Shown piece by piece: positions 17,320-25,344 of a stretch of DNA of 64,000 nucleotides. The number at the start of each line of letters is the position of its first letter. Positions within the stretch are counted from its first letter, which is position 1. Position numbers and translations under genes: made by a program. Below the pieces are notes generated by a model. It saw only the letters and a list, made by a program, of their open reading frames with translations. It did no database searches and was not told the origin of the DNA. The DNA comes from Chloroflexota bacterium (lineage in GTDB: Bacteria; Chloroflexota; Anaerolineae; Anaerolineales; Anaerolineaceae), in assembly GCA_016838895.1 (NCBI GenBank), contig JAEKNU010000002.1, forward strand, positions 1-64,000, in the 5' to 3' direction.

Positions 17320-19185
17320 TTGAAAAAACTAATCACAGGGAACGAAGCAGTTGCGCAGGGGGCATTGCGTGCAGGGGTAAAAGTTGTTAGTGGTTATCCG
17401 GGAACACCTTCGACAGGTGCATTAACTTCATTGTTAGTCAAACCTGATCCTCAACGTCATGTAGAGTGGTCAACGAATGAGAAAGTTGCCATTGAGATTG
17501 CGGCAGGTGCGGCCTGGGCAGGACAGCGTGCCTTGTGTACAATGAAAATGTCCGGGGTAAATGTGGCCTTTGATTCGTTGATTTCGGTGGCTTATTCCGG
17601 ATGTGAAGGGGCATTGGTGATCTATGTCGCCGATGATCCTGGTGCCAGTGCAGGCATGTGTGAGCAGGATTCACGCAGCTATGCTTTAATGAGCGATTTA
17701 CCCATGTTTGAACCAGTCAGTGTGGCAGACGCCTATGAACTGACCTATCAGGCGTTTGCTTTATCCGAAGCCATCAAAGGACCTGTGTTTGTACGGCTGG
17801 TAACAGCCGTAGCAAATTCCTATGCAGAAGTGGAATTACAACCTCCCGATGTAATACCGGATCGGGATCCGATTCTGGATCATGATATTATGCGCTATAC
17901 CAAAGCCGGCTCCACTGTGGTGATGAATCAGCATCACGCCTTGATTGAACGTTTAAAGTTGGCTGATCTCTGGTTGCGAGAACATAAGGTAAATGATTTA
18001 CAGCTTGCTAATCAGACTGGAGGTGTGGGGGTAATTATTAATGGCCTAATCTATGCCTATCTGGAAGAGGCATTGGGTCAATTGGATGAGGAACAATTTT
18101 CTCGGGATACGCTGTCCATTTTGCGACTGCGTGCCAGTCATCCGGCACCGGAAATGGAGATCAGGCAGTTGCTGAAGCACTGCAGCAAGGTAGTGGTATT
18201 GGAAGAACTGGAACCACACATAGAGCGCAGTGTGTATGTACATGCTCAACAAATGAAATATCAGGGTGAGATTATTGGCAAGCTGGACGGCACCTTAAGC
18301 CGGGTGGGGGAATACGGTGGTGCCCAGGTTTTGCGCGGCCTGGCTGCCGGGTTGGATATCACCTTGCCTGAAAAACAAACTCGGTTATTTGATGAAGTTG
18401 AAGCACTGGCAACGGATCGTCCGATTACGACCTGCGCAGGTTGCCCGCATCGCGGTACGTATATGGCAATCAATCGCGCATTGAAGAATCTTAAGTTGAA
18501 AAAGAGAGAAGTGATGGTCACCGGAGATATCGGTTGTACCATTTTGGGAATGAATCCACCTTTTAATACGGTCTGGAATGAGGTGTCAATGGGTGCCAGC
18601 GTTAGTTTGGCGCAAGGGTTCGTCCATGCTGGCATTAAAACGCCTGTAATTGCCACGATCGGGGATTCGACATTTTTCCATGGCGGCATGCCCGGTTTAT
18701 TGAATGCCATTCAGCATCGGGTAAATATGACCCTGATCATTATGGATAATCGCTGGACGGCCATGACTGGTATGCAGGTCAATCCTGGTACTCCGCTGAA
18801 TTACCAGATGCAGAATGATCATTCTCTGGATCTGGTGGAATTAGTGCAGCATATGGGCATAGAGCAATTTGCAGTCGTGGATCCTTTTGACCAACCACAG
18901 ACCATTGAAGCTATTGAAGATGCTTTGCAGAAAGATGGGGTGAAGGTGATTGTAGCGCGTCAGGAATGCGCCATTCAGGCCACGCGTCATCAGGGCATCA
19001 AAGGCACAATGCAAGTGAATGCTGAAAAATGTACCAAATGCAAGGTTTGCCTGATGATAACTGGCTGTCCTGCTTTATGTTTTGTGGATGGTGTCATGTC
19101 AGTGGATCCTGCGATTTGTTATGGGTGTGGATTATGTGCCACGGTTTGTAAGTTTGACGCCCTGGAACTGGAGGTGCAGCGATGA
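17320..19185 (+). CDS. iorA: Indolepyruvate/2-oxoacid:ferredoxin oxidoreductase, alpha subunit
   Basis: A 621-aa subunit that oxidatively decarboxylates aryl or branched 2-oxoacids to acyl-CoA, reducing ferredoxin. The TTG at 17320 is chosen because GGAGG lies 6 bp upstream and a terminator hairpin occupies the alternative start region. The order is an N-terminal pyrimidine-binding domain (about 1-180, GYPGTPST), a middle domain, a TPP-binding domain (GDIGCTILG, near 406) and a C-terminal double [4Fe-4S] ferredoxin domain with eight cysteines (about 570-610). Length is normal for IorA. The stop overlaps iorB by four bases. IorAB is oxygen-labile and typical of peptide-fermenting anaerobes. 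Confidence 0.92.
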   Translation: MKKLITGNEAVAQGALRAGVKVVSGYPGTPSTGALTSLLVKPDPQRHVEWSTNEKVAIEIAAGAAWAGQRALCTMKMSGVNVAFDSLISVAYSGCEGALVIYVADDPGASAGMCEQDSRSYALMSDLPMFEPVSVADAYELTYQAFALSEAIKGPVFVRLVTAVANSYAEVELQPPDVIPDRDPILDHDIMRYTKAGSTVVMNQHHALIERLKLADLWLREHKVNDLQLANQTGGVGVIINGLIYAYLEEALGQLDEEQFSRDTLSILRLRASHPAPEMEIRQLLKHCSKVVVLEELEPHIERSVYVHAQQMKYQGEIIGKLDGTLSRVGEYGGAQVLRGLAAGLDITLPEKQTRLFDEVEALATDRPITTCAGCPHRGTYMAINRALKNLKLKKREVMVTGDIGCTILGMNPPFNTVWNEVSMGASVSLAQGFVHAGIKTPVIATIGDSTFFHGGMPGLLNAIQHRVNMTLIIMDNRWTAMTGMQVNPGTPLNYQMQNDHSLDLVELVQHMGIEQFAVVDPFDQPQTIEAIEDALQKDGVKVIVARQECAIQATRHQGIKGTMQVNAEKCTKCKVCLMITGCPALCFVDGVMSVDPAICYGCGLCATVCKFDALELEVQR

Positions 19186-19781
19186 AGATGGATGTATTTC
19201 TGGTTGGTGTGGGCGGTCAGGGTATCCTGACCATCGGCAGTTTGCTCTCCGAAGCAGCCCAGCAAAAAAGTATGCCTGTCAATTTTTTTCCCAGTAAAGG
19301 GATGGCTCAGCGTGGTGGTTTGGTAACAGCACAATTGCGTTTGGGACGAACATTAAGCGGGCCGAATATACCGGAACAGCAGGCTGATCTGGTGATTGCC
19401 ATTGAGGTTTCAGAAGCTTTAAAGGCCGTTCGTATGATCAAACCAGGTGGTGATTTCATCCTAATGGCGGATATATGGCGGCCAAACGATGTTGCCTTAG
19501 GTAGAGCGGCTTACCCAAAACTGGATATCGTAAAAGAGAAAATTGATGAAGCAGGTGGTTTGTTACATTTATTAATGCCAGAACAATTACCGCAAGTAGG
19601 GCATATACCCGTTCAGCCGAATTTGTTTATGCTAGGTTATGCCTTGCAATATACACCGTTGGGTGATTGGTTTTCGATTGAGGAGCTGGAAATTCTGATT
19701 AAAAATAAGTGGCCAAACCTGGTTACTGAAAATCTGTTGGCGTATCAAACCGGTTTGATGACCTATAAGGTGAATTGTTAA
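19182..19781 (+). CDS. iorB: Indolepyruvate/2-oxoacid:ferredoxin oxidoreductase, beta subunit
   Basis: A 199-aa POR-gamma-type subunit with the opening GVGGQGILTIGSLL and the SKGMAQRGG segment characteristic of IorB and KorC-like chains. It pairs with IorA; the ATGA overlap gives equal translation. It precedes the ADP-forming acyl-CoA synthetase by two bases, so acyl-CoA made here is probably used at once for ATP synthesis. Confidence 0.92.
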   Translation: MKMDVFLVGVGGQGILTIGSLLSEAAQQKSMPVNFFPSKGMAQRGGLVTAQLRLGRTLSGPNIPEQQADLVIAIEVSEALKAVRMIKPGGDFILMADIWRPNDVALGRAAYPKLDIVKEKIDEAGGLLHLLMPEQLPQVGHIPVQPNLFMLGYALQYTPLGDWFSIEELEILIKNKWPNLVTENLLAYQTGLMTYKVNC

Positions 19782-19783
19782 TC

Positions 19784-21817
19784 ATGATTCCGCAAGCATT
19801 GTTTACACCGCAAACAGTGGCAGTGATCGGTTCCACATCCAGTGGAAAATTAGGTGCGATTTTACTGCAGCAGATAATGGATGGCAGTTTTCAGGGCAAG
19901 TTGTTTGCAATAAACCCAAAAGCACAGGGTTATGCTGATGTTCAGGGTTGTGCCAGGTTGCAGGATACAAATACCAAGATAGATCTCGCAGTGATTGCCT
20001 CTCCTCCGGGAACAGTGGCATCCGTGCTGGAAGAATGTGGACAATGCAGCGTGAAGGCCGCGATTATCATCACTGCCGGATTCAAGGAGATTGGCAATCA
20101 AGCTGGTGAGGATGAAATCCTGGCGATTGCAAAGCGTTTCAGTATACGCATTATCGGACCGAATTGTGCCGGTTTGTGCAATACACACCATCGTTTCTTT
20201 CCTACATTGGAAGTACAGCCACCGGCAGGACAAGTGGGATTGATCTCGCAGAGTGGTGCTATCGCAGGATTGATCTTGGCCGGTGCTGCACAACAGGGAT
20301 TGGGTATATCCAAGTTTGTTAATTATGGCAACGGCAGTGATCTGTCGGTGATTGATTTCCTCGATTATTTTCGTGAAGATAATGAGACCAGCGTAGTAGC
20401 TGTTTATATTGAAAGTGCGCCAGACGGCAGAGCTTTTATGAACGCGTTGGCGGCCTGTTGTGCAAAAAAGCCGGTGCTTATCATTAAATCAGGGCGTACG
20501 AATGTAGGCAAACGAGCCACGGCATCTCATACGGGATCCCTGGCTGGTGCTGATGCAGTCTATGATGCTGCCATTGAGCAGGCTGGAGCCATGCGAGTAA
20601 AATCCGTGGATGAATTACTGAATGTCAGTAACGCCTTGGTGAGTCTTCCGGCTGTGAAAGGTAAGCGTACGCTGATTGTGACCAATTCGGGTGGGCCAGG
20701 GGTGTTAACAGCCGATGCGGCTGAAGCATTAGGATTGCAACTTAATGAACCTTCTGAAAAGGTAAAAGCCAAATTACAGGCATTTTTACCAGCGCAATGT
20801 TCGCTGCGCAATCCAATTGATCTGACCGTTGAAGGAAACCGCGAAGGATATCAACGTACGATTGAAGCAGCAGAAAATGAATATGATGCCGTGATTGCGG
20901 TTAATATTACCACCCCATATTTGAATGCGGATGATCTGGCGCGGGGGGTGGCAACAGCACAGAAAAACAGTAGCGTTCCAATATTGACACATTTTGGTCC
21001 GCAACAGTTTGTATGCTCCAGTGTGCAGATATTAGGGGATCAAGCTATTCCGAATTTCAATAGTGGTGAACAAGCTGCTTCAGTGCTGGCAATGGTATAT
21101 ACGTATTGGAATAAAAAACAACAAAATTCTGTTCGTAAGTGGCCCCTTTGGAAAAATGAAGGCACGCCTGCTTTTCCAAAGGGGCCAGTGTTGGAACCAC
21201 AAGCCATGCAATGGCTTGCAGAGAATGAAATTCCTGTTCCACGAAACCGCTATTGTGAAGATGAATTTGCTGTAAAGGATGCCTGTCTTGAGATTGGTTT
21301 TCCATTGGTAATGAAGGTGGTCTCACCACAGATCCTTCATAAATCCGATGCCGGTGGCGTGATCGTAAATATCAAGGATGAGGATACTGCGGCCCGTGCT
21401 TTCTATACCCTGCGAGAAAGAGCCGAGGGCAAAGACTTCCGGGGAGTGATGGTATACCCAATGCTGAATGATTTTCAGGAAGTGCTGGTTGGTCTGACGA
21501 TTGATCCCCAGTTTGGTCCTGTTGTTGCTTTTGGGTTAGGGGGTATTTATACCGAAGTATTGCAGGACATTGTTTTACGTGTAGCGCCGCTGAATCATGC
21601 TGACGCTATACAAATGATACATTGTATCAAGGGTATTAATATATTAAAGGGATATCGTGGACAAGCGCCATGTGATTTATCAGCGTTGGCGAATTTGCTG
21701 GTGAAATTTTCCAATCTACCGTTTGAGTATGCTGATCTGGCAGAAATCGACTTGAACCCTGTTTTTTTATTTGAAAAAGGATTAATGGTTGGGGATGTTC
21801 GTATAATACAATCATAA
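19784..21817 (+). CDS. ADP-forming acyl-CoA synthetase (fused alpha-beta)
   Basis: A 677-aa NDP-forming acyl-CoA synthetase that converts acyl-CoA + ADP + Pi to free acid + CoA + ATP. The alpha part comes first: CoA-binding Rossmann domain (about 5-130, VAVIGSTSSGKLG), then the ligase domain with phosphohistidine H249 in SHTGSLAGAD. The C-terminal ATP-grasp beta part (about 455-677) includes KVVSPQILHKSDAGGV. The ATG at 19784 is preferred over an overlapping TTG at 19775 because AAGGTG is better spaced. In archaea and some anaerobes this enzyme follows 2-oxoacid oxidoreductases in amino-acid fermentation, matching iorAB here. Substrate (acetyl-, phenylacetyl- or indoleacetyl-CoA) is not determined. 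Confidence 0.92.
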   Translation: MIPQALFTPQTVAVIGSTSSGKLGAILLQQIMDGSFQGKLFAINPKAQGYADVQGCARLQDTNTKIDLAVIASPPGTVASVLEECGQCSVKAAIIITAGFKEIGNQAGEDEILAIAKRFSIRIIGPNCAGLCNTHHRFFPTLEVQPPAGQVGLISQSGAIAGLILAGAAQQGLGISKFVNYGNGSDLSVIDFLDYFREDNETSVVAVYIESAPDGRAFMNALAACCAKKPVLIIKSGRTNVGKRATASHTGSLAGADAVYDAAIEQAGAMRVKSVDELLNVSNALVSLPAVKGKRTLIVTNSGGPGVLTADAAEALGLQLNEPSEKVKAKLQAFLPAQCSLRNPIDLTVEGNREGYQRTIEAAENEYDAVIAVNITTPYLNADDLARGVATAQKNSSVPILTHFGPQQFVCSSVQILGDQAIPNFNSGEQAASVLAMVYTYWNKKQQNSVRKWPLWKNEGTPAFPKGPVLEPQAMQWLAENEIPVPRNRYCEDEFAVKDACLEIGFPLVMKVVSPQILHKSDAGGVIVNIKDEDTAARAFYTLRERAEGKDFRGVMVYPMLNDFQEVLVGLTIDPQFGPVVAFGLGGIYTEVLQDIVLRVAPLNHADAIQMIHCIKGINILKGYRGQAPCDLSALANLLVKFSNLPFEYADLAEIDLNPVFLFEKGLMVGDVRIIQS

Positions 21818-21843
21818 ACCTTATGTGACTTTCCCCCACATGT

Positions 21844-21874
21844 GACCAGCCGCCGGTGATCCGCGCGGTTGGTC
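21844..21874. terminator. GC-rich hairpin between convergent genes
   Basis: GACCAGCCGC (21844-21853) pairs with GCGGTTGGTC (21865-21874) with one G-T wobble and an 11-nt loop. It lies 27 bp past the synthetase stop and 4 bp past the stop of the small minus-strand gene. No T-run; probable bidirectional end. Confidence 0.5.
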
Positions 21875-21877
21875 CGA

Positions 21878-22093
21878 TTAACCATGTAGCAGGTTCTCCA
21901 GAAATATGGGGGTTGGTTCAACCTCGGGTTGCAAAAATCTAAAAATGATTTGTACAACCTGAATCAATAAGGGCACAAGAAAAACGAGTAGTAAAAATAA
22001 TGAGAGCAGACGAAATATCCATCGCGAAGAAGTGGGCTCTTCATCTTCATAATCAACTCCATACTCAAAATCATTTTCATCAATTTGATTCAT
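21878..22093 (-). CDS. Small single-span membrane protein
   Basis: A 71-aa protein: an acidic N-terminal tail (DENDFEYGVDYEDEEP), then one strongly hydrophobic helix (about residues 27-52), then a short Pro/Glu-containing tail. AGGGAAAG is well placed before the ATG, supporting a real gene. The minus strand here is otherwise free, with a hairpin just past the stop. No family recognised; possibly a small inner-membrane regulator. Confidence 0.6.
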   Translation of the reverse strand: MNQIDENDFEYGVDYEDEEPTSSRWIFRLLSLFLLLVFLVPLLIQVVQIIFRFLQPEVEPTPIFLENLLHG

Positions 22094-22142
22094 GGCTTTC
22101 CCTGCGGTATGATTAGGCTATTCTGCCGAATTTGGAGATCTG

Positions 22143-22961
22143 TTGCGACGACATTATTTGAAACGCATTTTGTTCTTTTTGATTATACCCTTACTCTTTG
22201 GGCTGGGAGCCTGTCAGACTAATGCAGAGGCAGTTCTTTTAAATGAATCTGAGCCTTCTGCAAATGATGTTGCACAAGTACAGAGCCATACATCTGAACC
22301 TACGCATACGCTTGTCCCAACGGAGACATTAACACAAACCATTACGATGACAACAACACCCGCAGAGACTGCCACACCAATTAGTACAGCTACGCCAGAA
22401 ATCCCAGATGAATATTATATTACCGATATCGCAGGGTATCGGCAATTCTTTTCACTGAGCTGTGAGTCAAGATGTGCAGTGGATTGGGCGGCCTATTTTG
22501 ATGTAACGATTTATGAATTTAACTTTCAGCATGAATTGCCGCTGTCGGATAACCCTGATTTTGGATTTGTGGGTACGGTAAATGGCCCCTGGGGACAAAT
22601 ACCACCTTACGCTTATGGTGTTCATGCCGAGCCGGTTGCTGCTTTATTGCGCGATTATGGACTAAAGGCTGTGGCCTATAAAAAATACAGTATTGAACAA
22701 CTACGTCAACAAATTGCCGCGGGTCATCCGGTGATTGTATGGGTGATTGGAAATGTAGAAGGGGGCATACCGCATATCTATACCGATTCGCAAGGTAACG
22801 AGGTGCAAGTAGGGGCGTATGAGCATGTGGTTATTGTGACAGGTTACGGGAAAGATAGCATTCGTTATTTGAATAACAGCCGTTTTTATGATGTGCCGGT
22901 AGATGTGTTTGATAATTCCTGGTCAGTTTTAGACCGTATGGTTGTGGTTTGGGAGGATTAA
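22143..22961 (+). CDS. C39-like cysteine peptidase lipoprotein
   Basis: A 272-aa secreted lipoprotein. TTG start with GGAG upstream; signal peptide with lipobox LGAC (acylated C24). A Thr/Pro/Glu-rich linker (about 45-95) leads to a peptidase_C39_2-type papain fold. The catalytic Cys is in FSLSCESRCAVDWA, the His in YEHVVIVTGYG, followed by an Asn/Asp-containing end (YLNNS, FDNSW). Such surface lipoproteins are common in Anaerolineae and are presumed to cleave extracellular peptides. No ABC exporter is linked, so it is unlikely to process bacteriocins. Confidence 0.8.
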   Translation: MRRHYLKRILFFLIIPLLFGLGACQTNAEAVLLNESEPSANDVAQVQSHTSEPTHTLVPTETLTQTITMTTTPAETATPISTATPEIPDEYYITDIAGYRQFFSLSCESRCAVDWAAYFDVTIYEFNFQHELPLSDNPDFGFVGTVNGPWGQIPPYAYGVHAEPVAALLRDYGLKAVAYKKYSIEQLRQQIAAGHPVIVWVIGNVEGGIPHIYTDSQGNEVQVGAYEHVVIVTGYGKDSIRYLNNSRFYDVPVDVFDNSWSVLDRMVVVWED

Positions 22962-22996
22962 TCAACAAAATCCAGAAGCACCTGGATTTTGTTGAT
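22961..22996. terminator. Bidirectional 15-bp hairpin overlapping the peptidase stop codon
   Basis: A perfect 15-bp inverted repeat (22961-22975 with 22982-22996) with a 6-nt loop. It begins on the last base of the stop codon and lies between convergent genes, the peptidase and citrate synthase. There is no separate T-run, but the 3' arm is itself T-rich. Confidence 0.75.
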
Positions 22997-23040
22997 ATGA
23001 AGCAATCCTTCTTAATCAAAAGAAGATTGTCTACGAGGTT

Positions 23041-24408
23041 TTATTGATGTTGTTCAGATTCTACAAAATCTGAAAGACGTTTGGTCGTAATTGATTTTGG
23101 ACGTTCGATTGGTTTTCCGATCGCACGATCCCATACCAAACCGGCAGTAAAGCCCATAATACGACTCATGCCAAACAACACCGTATAGAATTCAAATTCT
23201 TTTACACCATAATGATACTGTAAAGTGCCGTTAATTGCATCCACATTGGGCCACGGATTTTTGACCTTTCCAGTCGCCATGAGAATATCCGGTACAACTT
23301 CATAGACACGCTCAACCAACTGAAAGATTTCATCTTCTGGTAAATGTTCTAATGCAAAATCTCTTTGAGCAGTAAAGCGAGCGTCCGTTGTACGAAGAAC
23401 AGCATGACCATAACCCGGAATAACATGGCCTTTCTTTAATTGTTTTTCTGCGTAGGTTTTCAGTTGTTCTTTGGTGGGCAATCCATTGAAATGATTATAA
23501 ACACCCAATAACCATTTAAGACAGGCTTGATTGGCCAGCCCATGTAATGGTCCGGCTAAGGCGTTCAGGCCAGCTGAACAGGCATAATAGACATCTGCCA
23601 GCGTGGAGTTTACCAAACGAGCCGTATGGGCACTGGCATTGGCTCCTTCATGGTCAGAATGGATGATAAAGAATAAACGACACAGGTCGTGATATTCGAG
23701 ATCATTTCCTTTACCGATCATATGGGCAAAATTGGCACTCCAATCCAAAACCTCACTTGGAGAGGTTAATTCCCCTTCCCGATAGAGATGGTTATAGATC
23801 AGAGCGGCGATGGATGGCAATTTTGCTGTCAAATTCAGACTATCTTCCAGCGTGGCTTCCCAGTAATCTTCCTTGTGCATGCCCTCTTGATAACGACGAG
23901 AAAAAACAGAATCGCGTTGTAAGGCCATGATGGATTGTGAGAATAAAATCATGGGGTGCGTGTCGCGTGGCATCGCATTAATGATGTCCAGCAAGTAGGA
24001 AGGCAGTGTGCTGCGATCATGCCAGGTGTTTTCAACGATCATGGCGTCTTCAAAGGTAGGTAATTCACCTACCAAAAGCAAATAGTATAATCCACCTGCC
24101 ATGGGGATTTCGGTACCTTCTGCTTTTGGCAGTAATTCCAGCAACTCTTTGATGGTATATCCGCGTAAACGGATACCAGCTTCCGGATCAACATAGGAAA
24201 TATCAGAGACAATGGTGGTTACACCGCGCAGACCACCGTAAATTTGGGAGACAGTTACCTTTTCGAAAGCCGAATCACCGTGTTGTTCAATCAGATGTTT
24301 GATCTGGTCACGCCATTTAGGCAGCTGGGCTGCGATTCTTTCATCCATGCGATATTTGCGTTCGCGCCATGCAGGTCTTAAAATGCGTACATTATCGGCT
24401 TGTATCAT
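23041..24408 (-). CDS. gltA: Citrate synthase, mitochondrial-like type
   Basis: A 455-aa citrate synthase joining oxaloacetate and acetyl-CoA. Catalytic residues are visible: His in GPLHGLANQ (near residue 286), His in IPGYGHAVLR (near 333) and Asp in PNVDAINGTL (near 389). The HSDHEGANASAHTARLV and PGYGHAVLR stretches resemble eukaryotic mitochondrial citrate synthases more than the E. coli hexameric enzyme, and there is an N-terminal extension of the same kind. AAAGGAGT precedes the ATG. It is 81 bp downstream of an IclR gene on the same strand and divergent from icd-acnA, which forms a TCA-branch locus. Confidence 0.92.
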   Translation of the reverse strand: MIQADNVRILRPAWRERKYRMDERIAAQLPKWRDQIKHLIEQHGDSAFEKVTVSQIYGGLRGVTTIVSDISYVDPEAGIRLRGYTIKELLELLPKAEGTEIPMAGGLYYLLLVGELPTFEDAMIVENTWHDRSTLPSYLLDIINAMPRDTHPMILFSQSIMALQRDSVFSRRYQEGMHKEDYWEATLEDSLNLTAKLPSIAALIYNHLYREGELTSPSEVLDWSANFAHMIGKGNDLEYHDLCRLFFIIHSDHEGANASAHTARLVNSTLADVYYACSAGLNALAGPLHGLANQACLKWLLGVYNHFNGLPTKEQLKTYAEKQLKKGHVIPGYGHAVLRTTDARFTAQRDFALEHLPEDEIFQLVERVYEVVPDILMATGKVKNPWPNVDAINGTLQYHYGVKEFEFYTVLFGMSRIMGFTAGLVWDRAIGKPIERPKSITTKRLSDFVESEQHQ

Positions 24409-24489
24409 AACAGACTCCTTTTTAAAGAATAAAACCTTGGATCATCAATAGATGATTATCAATCGATATATAGTTATTTACTTGAAATA

Positions 24490-25239
24490 CTAATAACGGT
24501 AACCCATATTGGCAGAGATCTCGCCGGCGGCATTGAGTAATTTCTCGCTGTATATTTTTATATTCTCGGGTGTAAACCTTTGTGTCGGTCCCGAGATAGA
24601 GATGGCAGCAGCGATTTCCCTGCTCTGGTCAAAGATTGGTGCTGCAATGCCTGAGGCTTCCTGTAACCATTCCCCGTTACTTACTGAAAAACCTTTTTTC
24701 CTTGTTTTGCTAACTTCTTCCAATAACTTCTTACGATTTGGAATGGTGTTTGGGGTAAGAAGAATGAATTCTGTTTCATCTAGAATTTGATCTCTGCGAT
24801 CTTCTGATAAATGAGCCAAGAATACTCTGCCAGCAGAGCCGGCATATAAAGGTAGATGACGTCCAATGCGGGCGACGATGCGTACATTATGTGTACTTTC
24901 CATACGTTCTACACACAGGCGTTCATTTCCTTCCAGAATGTAAAGACTGATCGTTTCATCCGTTGACTGATGCAGTTTGTGCATAGAGGGCATGGCGATA
25001 ATGCGAACATCCAATGTAGCAGTGTAAACGCCCGCCCATGAAAGCAATCTTCCACCTAACAGATACATCTGATTATCGCTGTTTTGACCAAGTAAACCAG
25101 ACGCTTTCATGTCAACCAGAATGCGGCCAGTGGTACTGGCGGGCAGACCGATTTTGCGTGCGATTTCCCTTACGCCTAATTGTGGATGGGCCTGGGAAAA
25201 GCAATCCAGGATGGAAACAATACGGTTAATGGCCTGCAT
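24490..25239 (-). CDS. IclR-family regulator of the TCA-branch locus
   Basis: A 249-aa IclR protein with an N-terminal winged helix (recognition segment LPASTTGRILVDM, about residues 25-42) and an effector domain (about 75-245). It is divergent from icd and upstream of gltA. AAGGA serves as ribosome site and overlaps a palindrome half-site, so binding there would block its own expression. The effector is probably a TCA or glyoxylate-type acid (inference). Confidence 0.9.
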   Translation of the reverse strand: MQAINRIVSILDCFSQAHPQLGVREIARKIGLPASTTGRILVDMKASGLLGQNSDNQMYLLGGRLLSWAGVYTATLDVRIIAMPSMHKLHQSTDETISLYILEGNERLCVERMESTHNVRIVARIGRHLPLYAGSAGRVFLAHLSEDRRDQILDETEFILLTPNTIPNRKKLLEEVSKTRKKGFSVSNGEWLQEASGIAAPIFDQSREIAAAISISGPTQRFTPENIKIYSEKLLNAAGEISANMGYRY

Positions 25240-25244
25240 AAACT

Positions 25245-25272
25245 AGTGTCCTTGCTATCGGGACACTGTCCC
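25245..25272. promoter_or_regulatory. Palindromic operator between iclR and icd
   Basis: A perfect palindrome GGGACA-C-TGTCCC (25260-25272) is preceded by a third half-site, AGTGTCC (25245-25251), which also pairs with GGACACT (25261-25267). It lies past the start of the minus-strand promoter and just upstream of the plus-strand -35. This is the layout expected for autorepression together with control of icd-acnA. Confidence 0.7.
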
Positions 25273-25279
25273 AATATTC

Positions 25280-25309
25280 TTGACTTATTATACTTTCTGG
25301 TGGTAACAT
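25280..25309 (+). promoter_or_regulatory. Possible icd promoter
   Basis: TTGACT (25280-25285), 18-bp spacer, TAACAT (25304-25309), 36 bp before the icd ATG. The -10 is weak, which would fit an activator-dependent promoter with the palindrome 8 bp upstream. Confidence 0.35.
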
Positions 25310-25316
25310 GTGTCAA
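25287..25316 (-). promoter_or_regulatory. Strong promoter for iclR (and gltA)
   Basis: On the minus strand TTGACA (25311-25316), an 18-bp spacer and TATAAT (25287-25292). It overlaps the icd promoter face to face; start near 25280, with the operator immediately downstream. Confidence 0.7.
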
Positions 25317-25344
25317 GTCCTCATATTAATCAAAAGGAAGTCCC

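Noticed and set aside
18682-18695. GGCGGCATGCCC resembling the core of the REP-like palindromes
   Set aside because: Lies in a conserved part of iorA and lacks the flanking symmetric arms; chance similarity.
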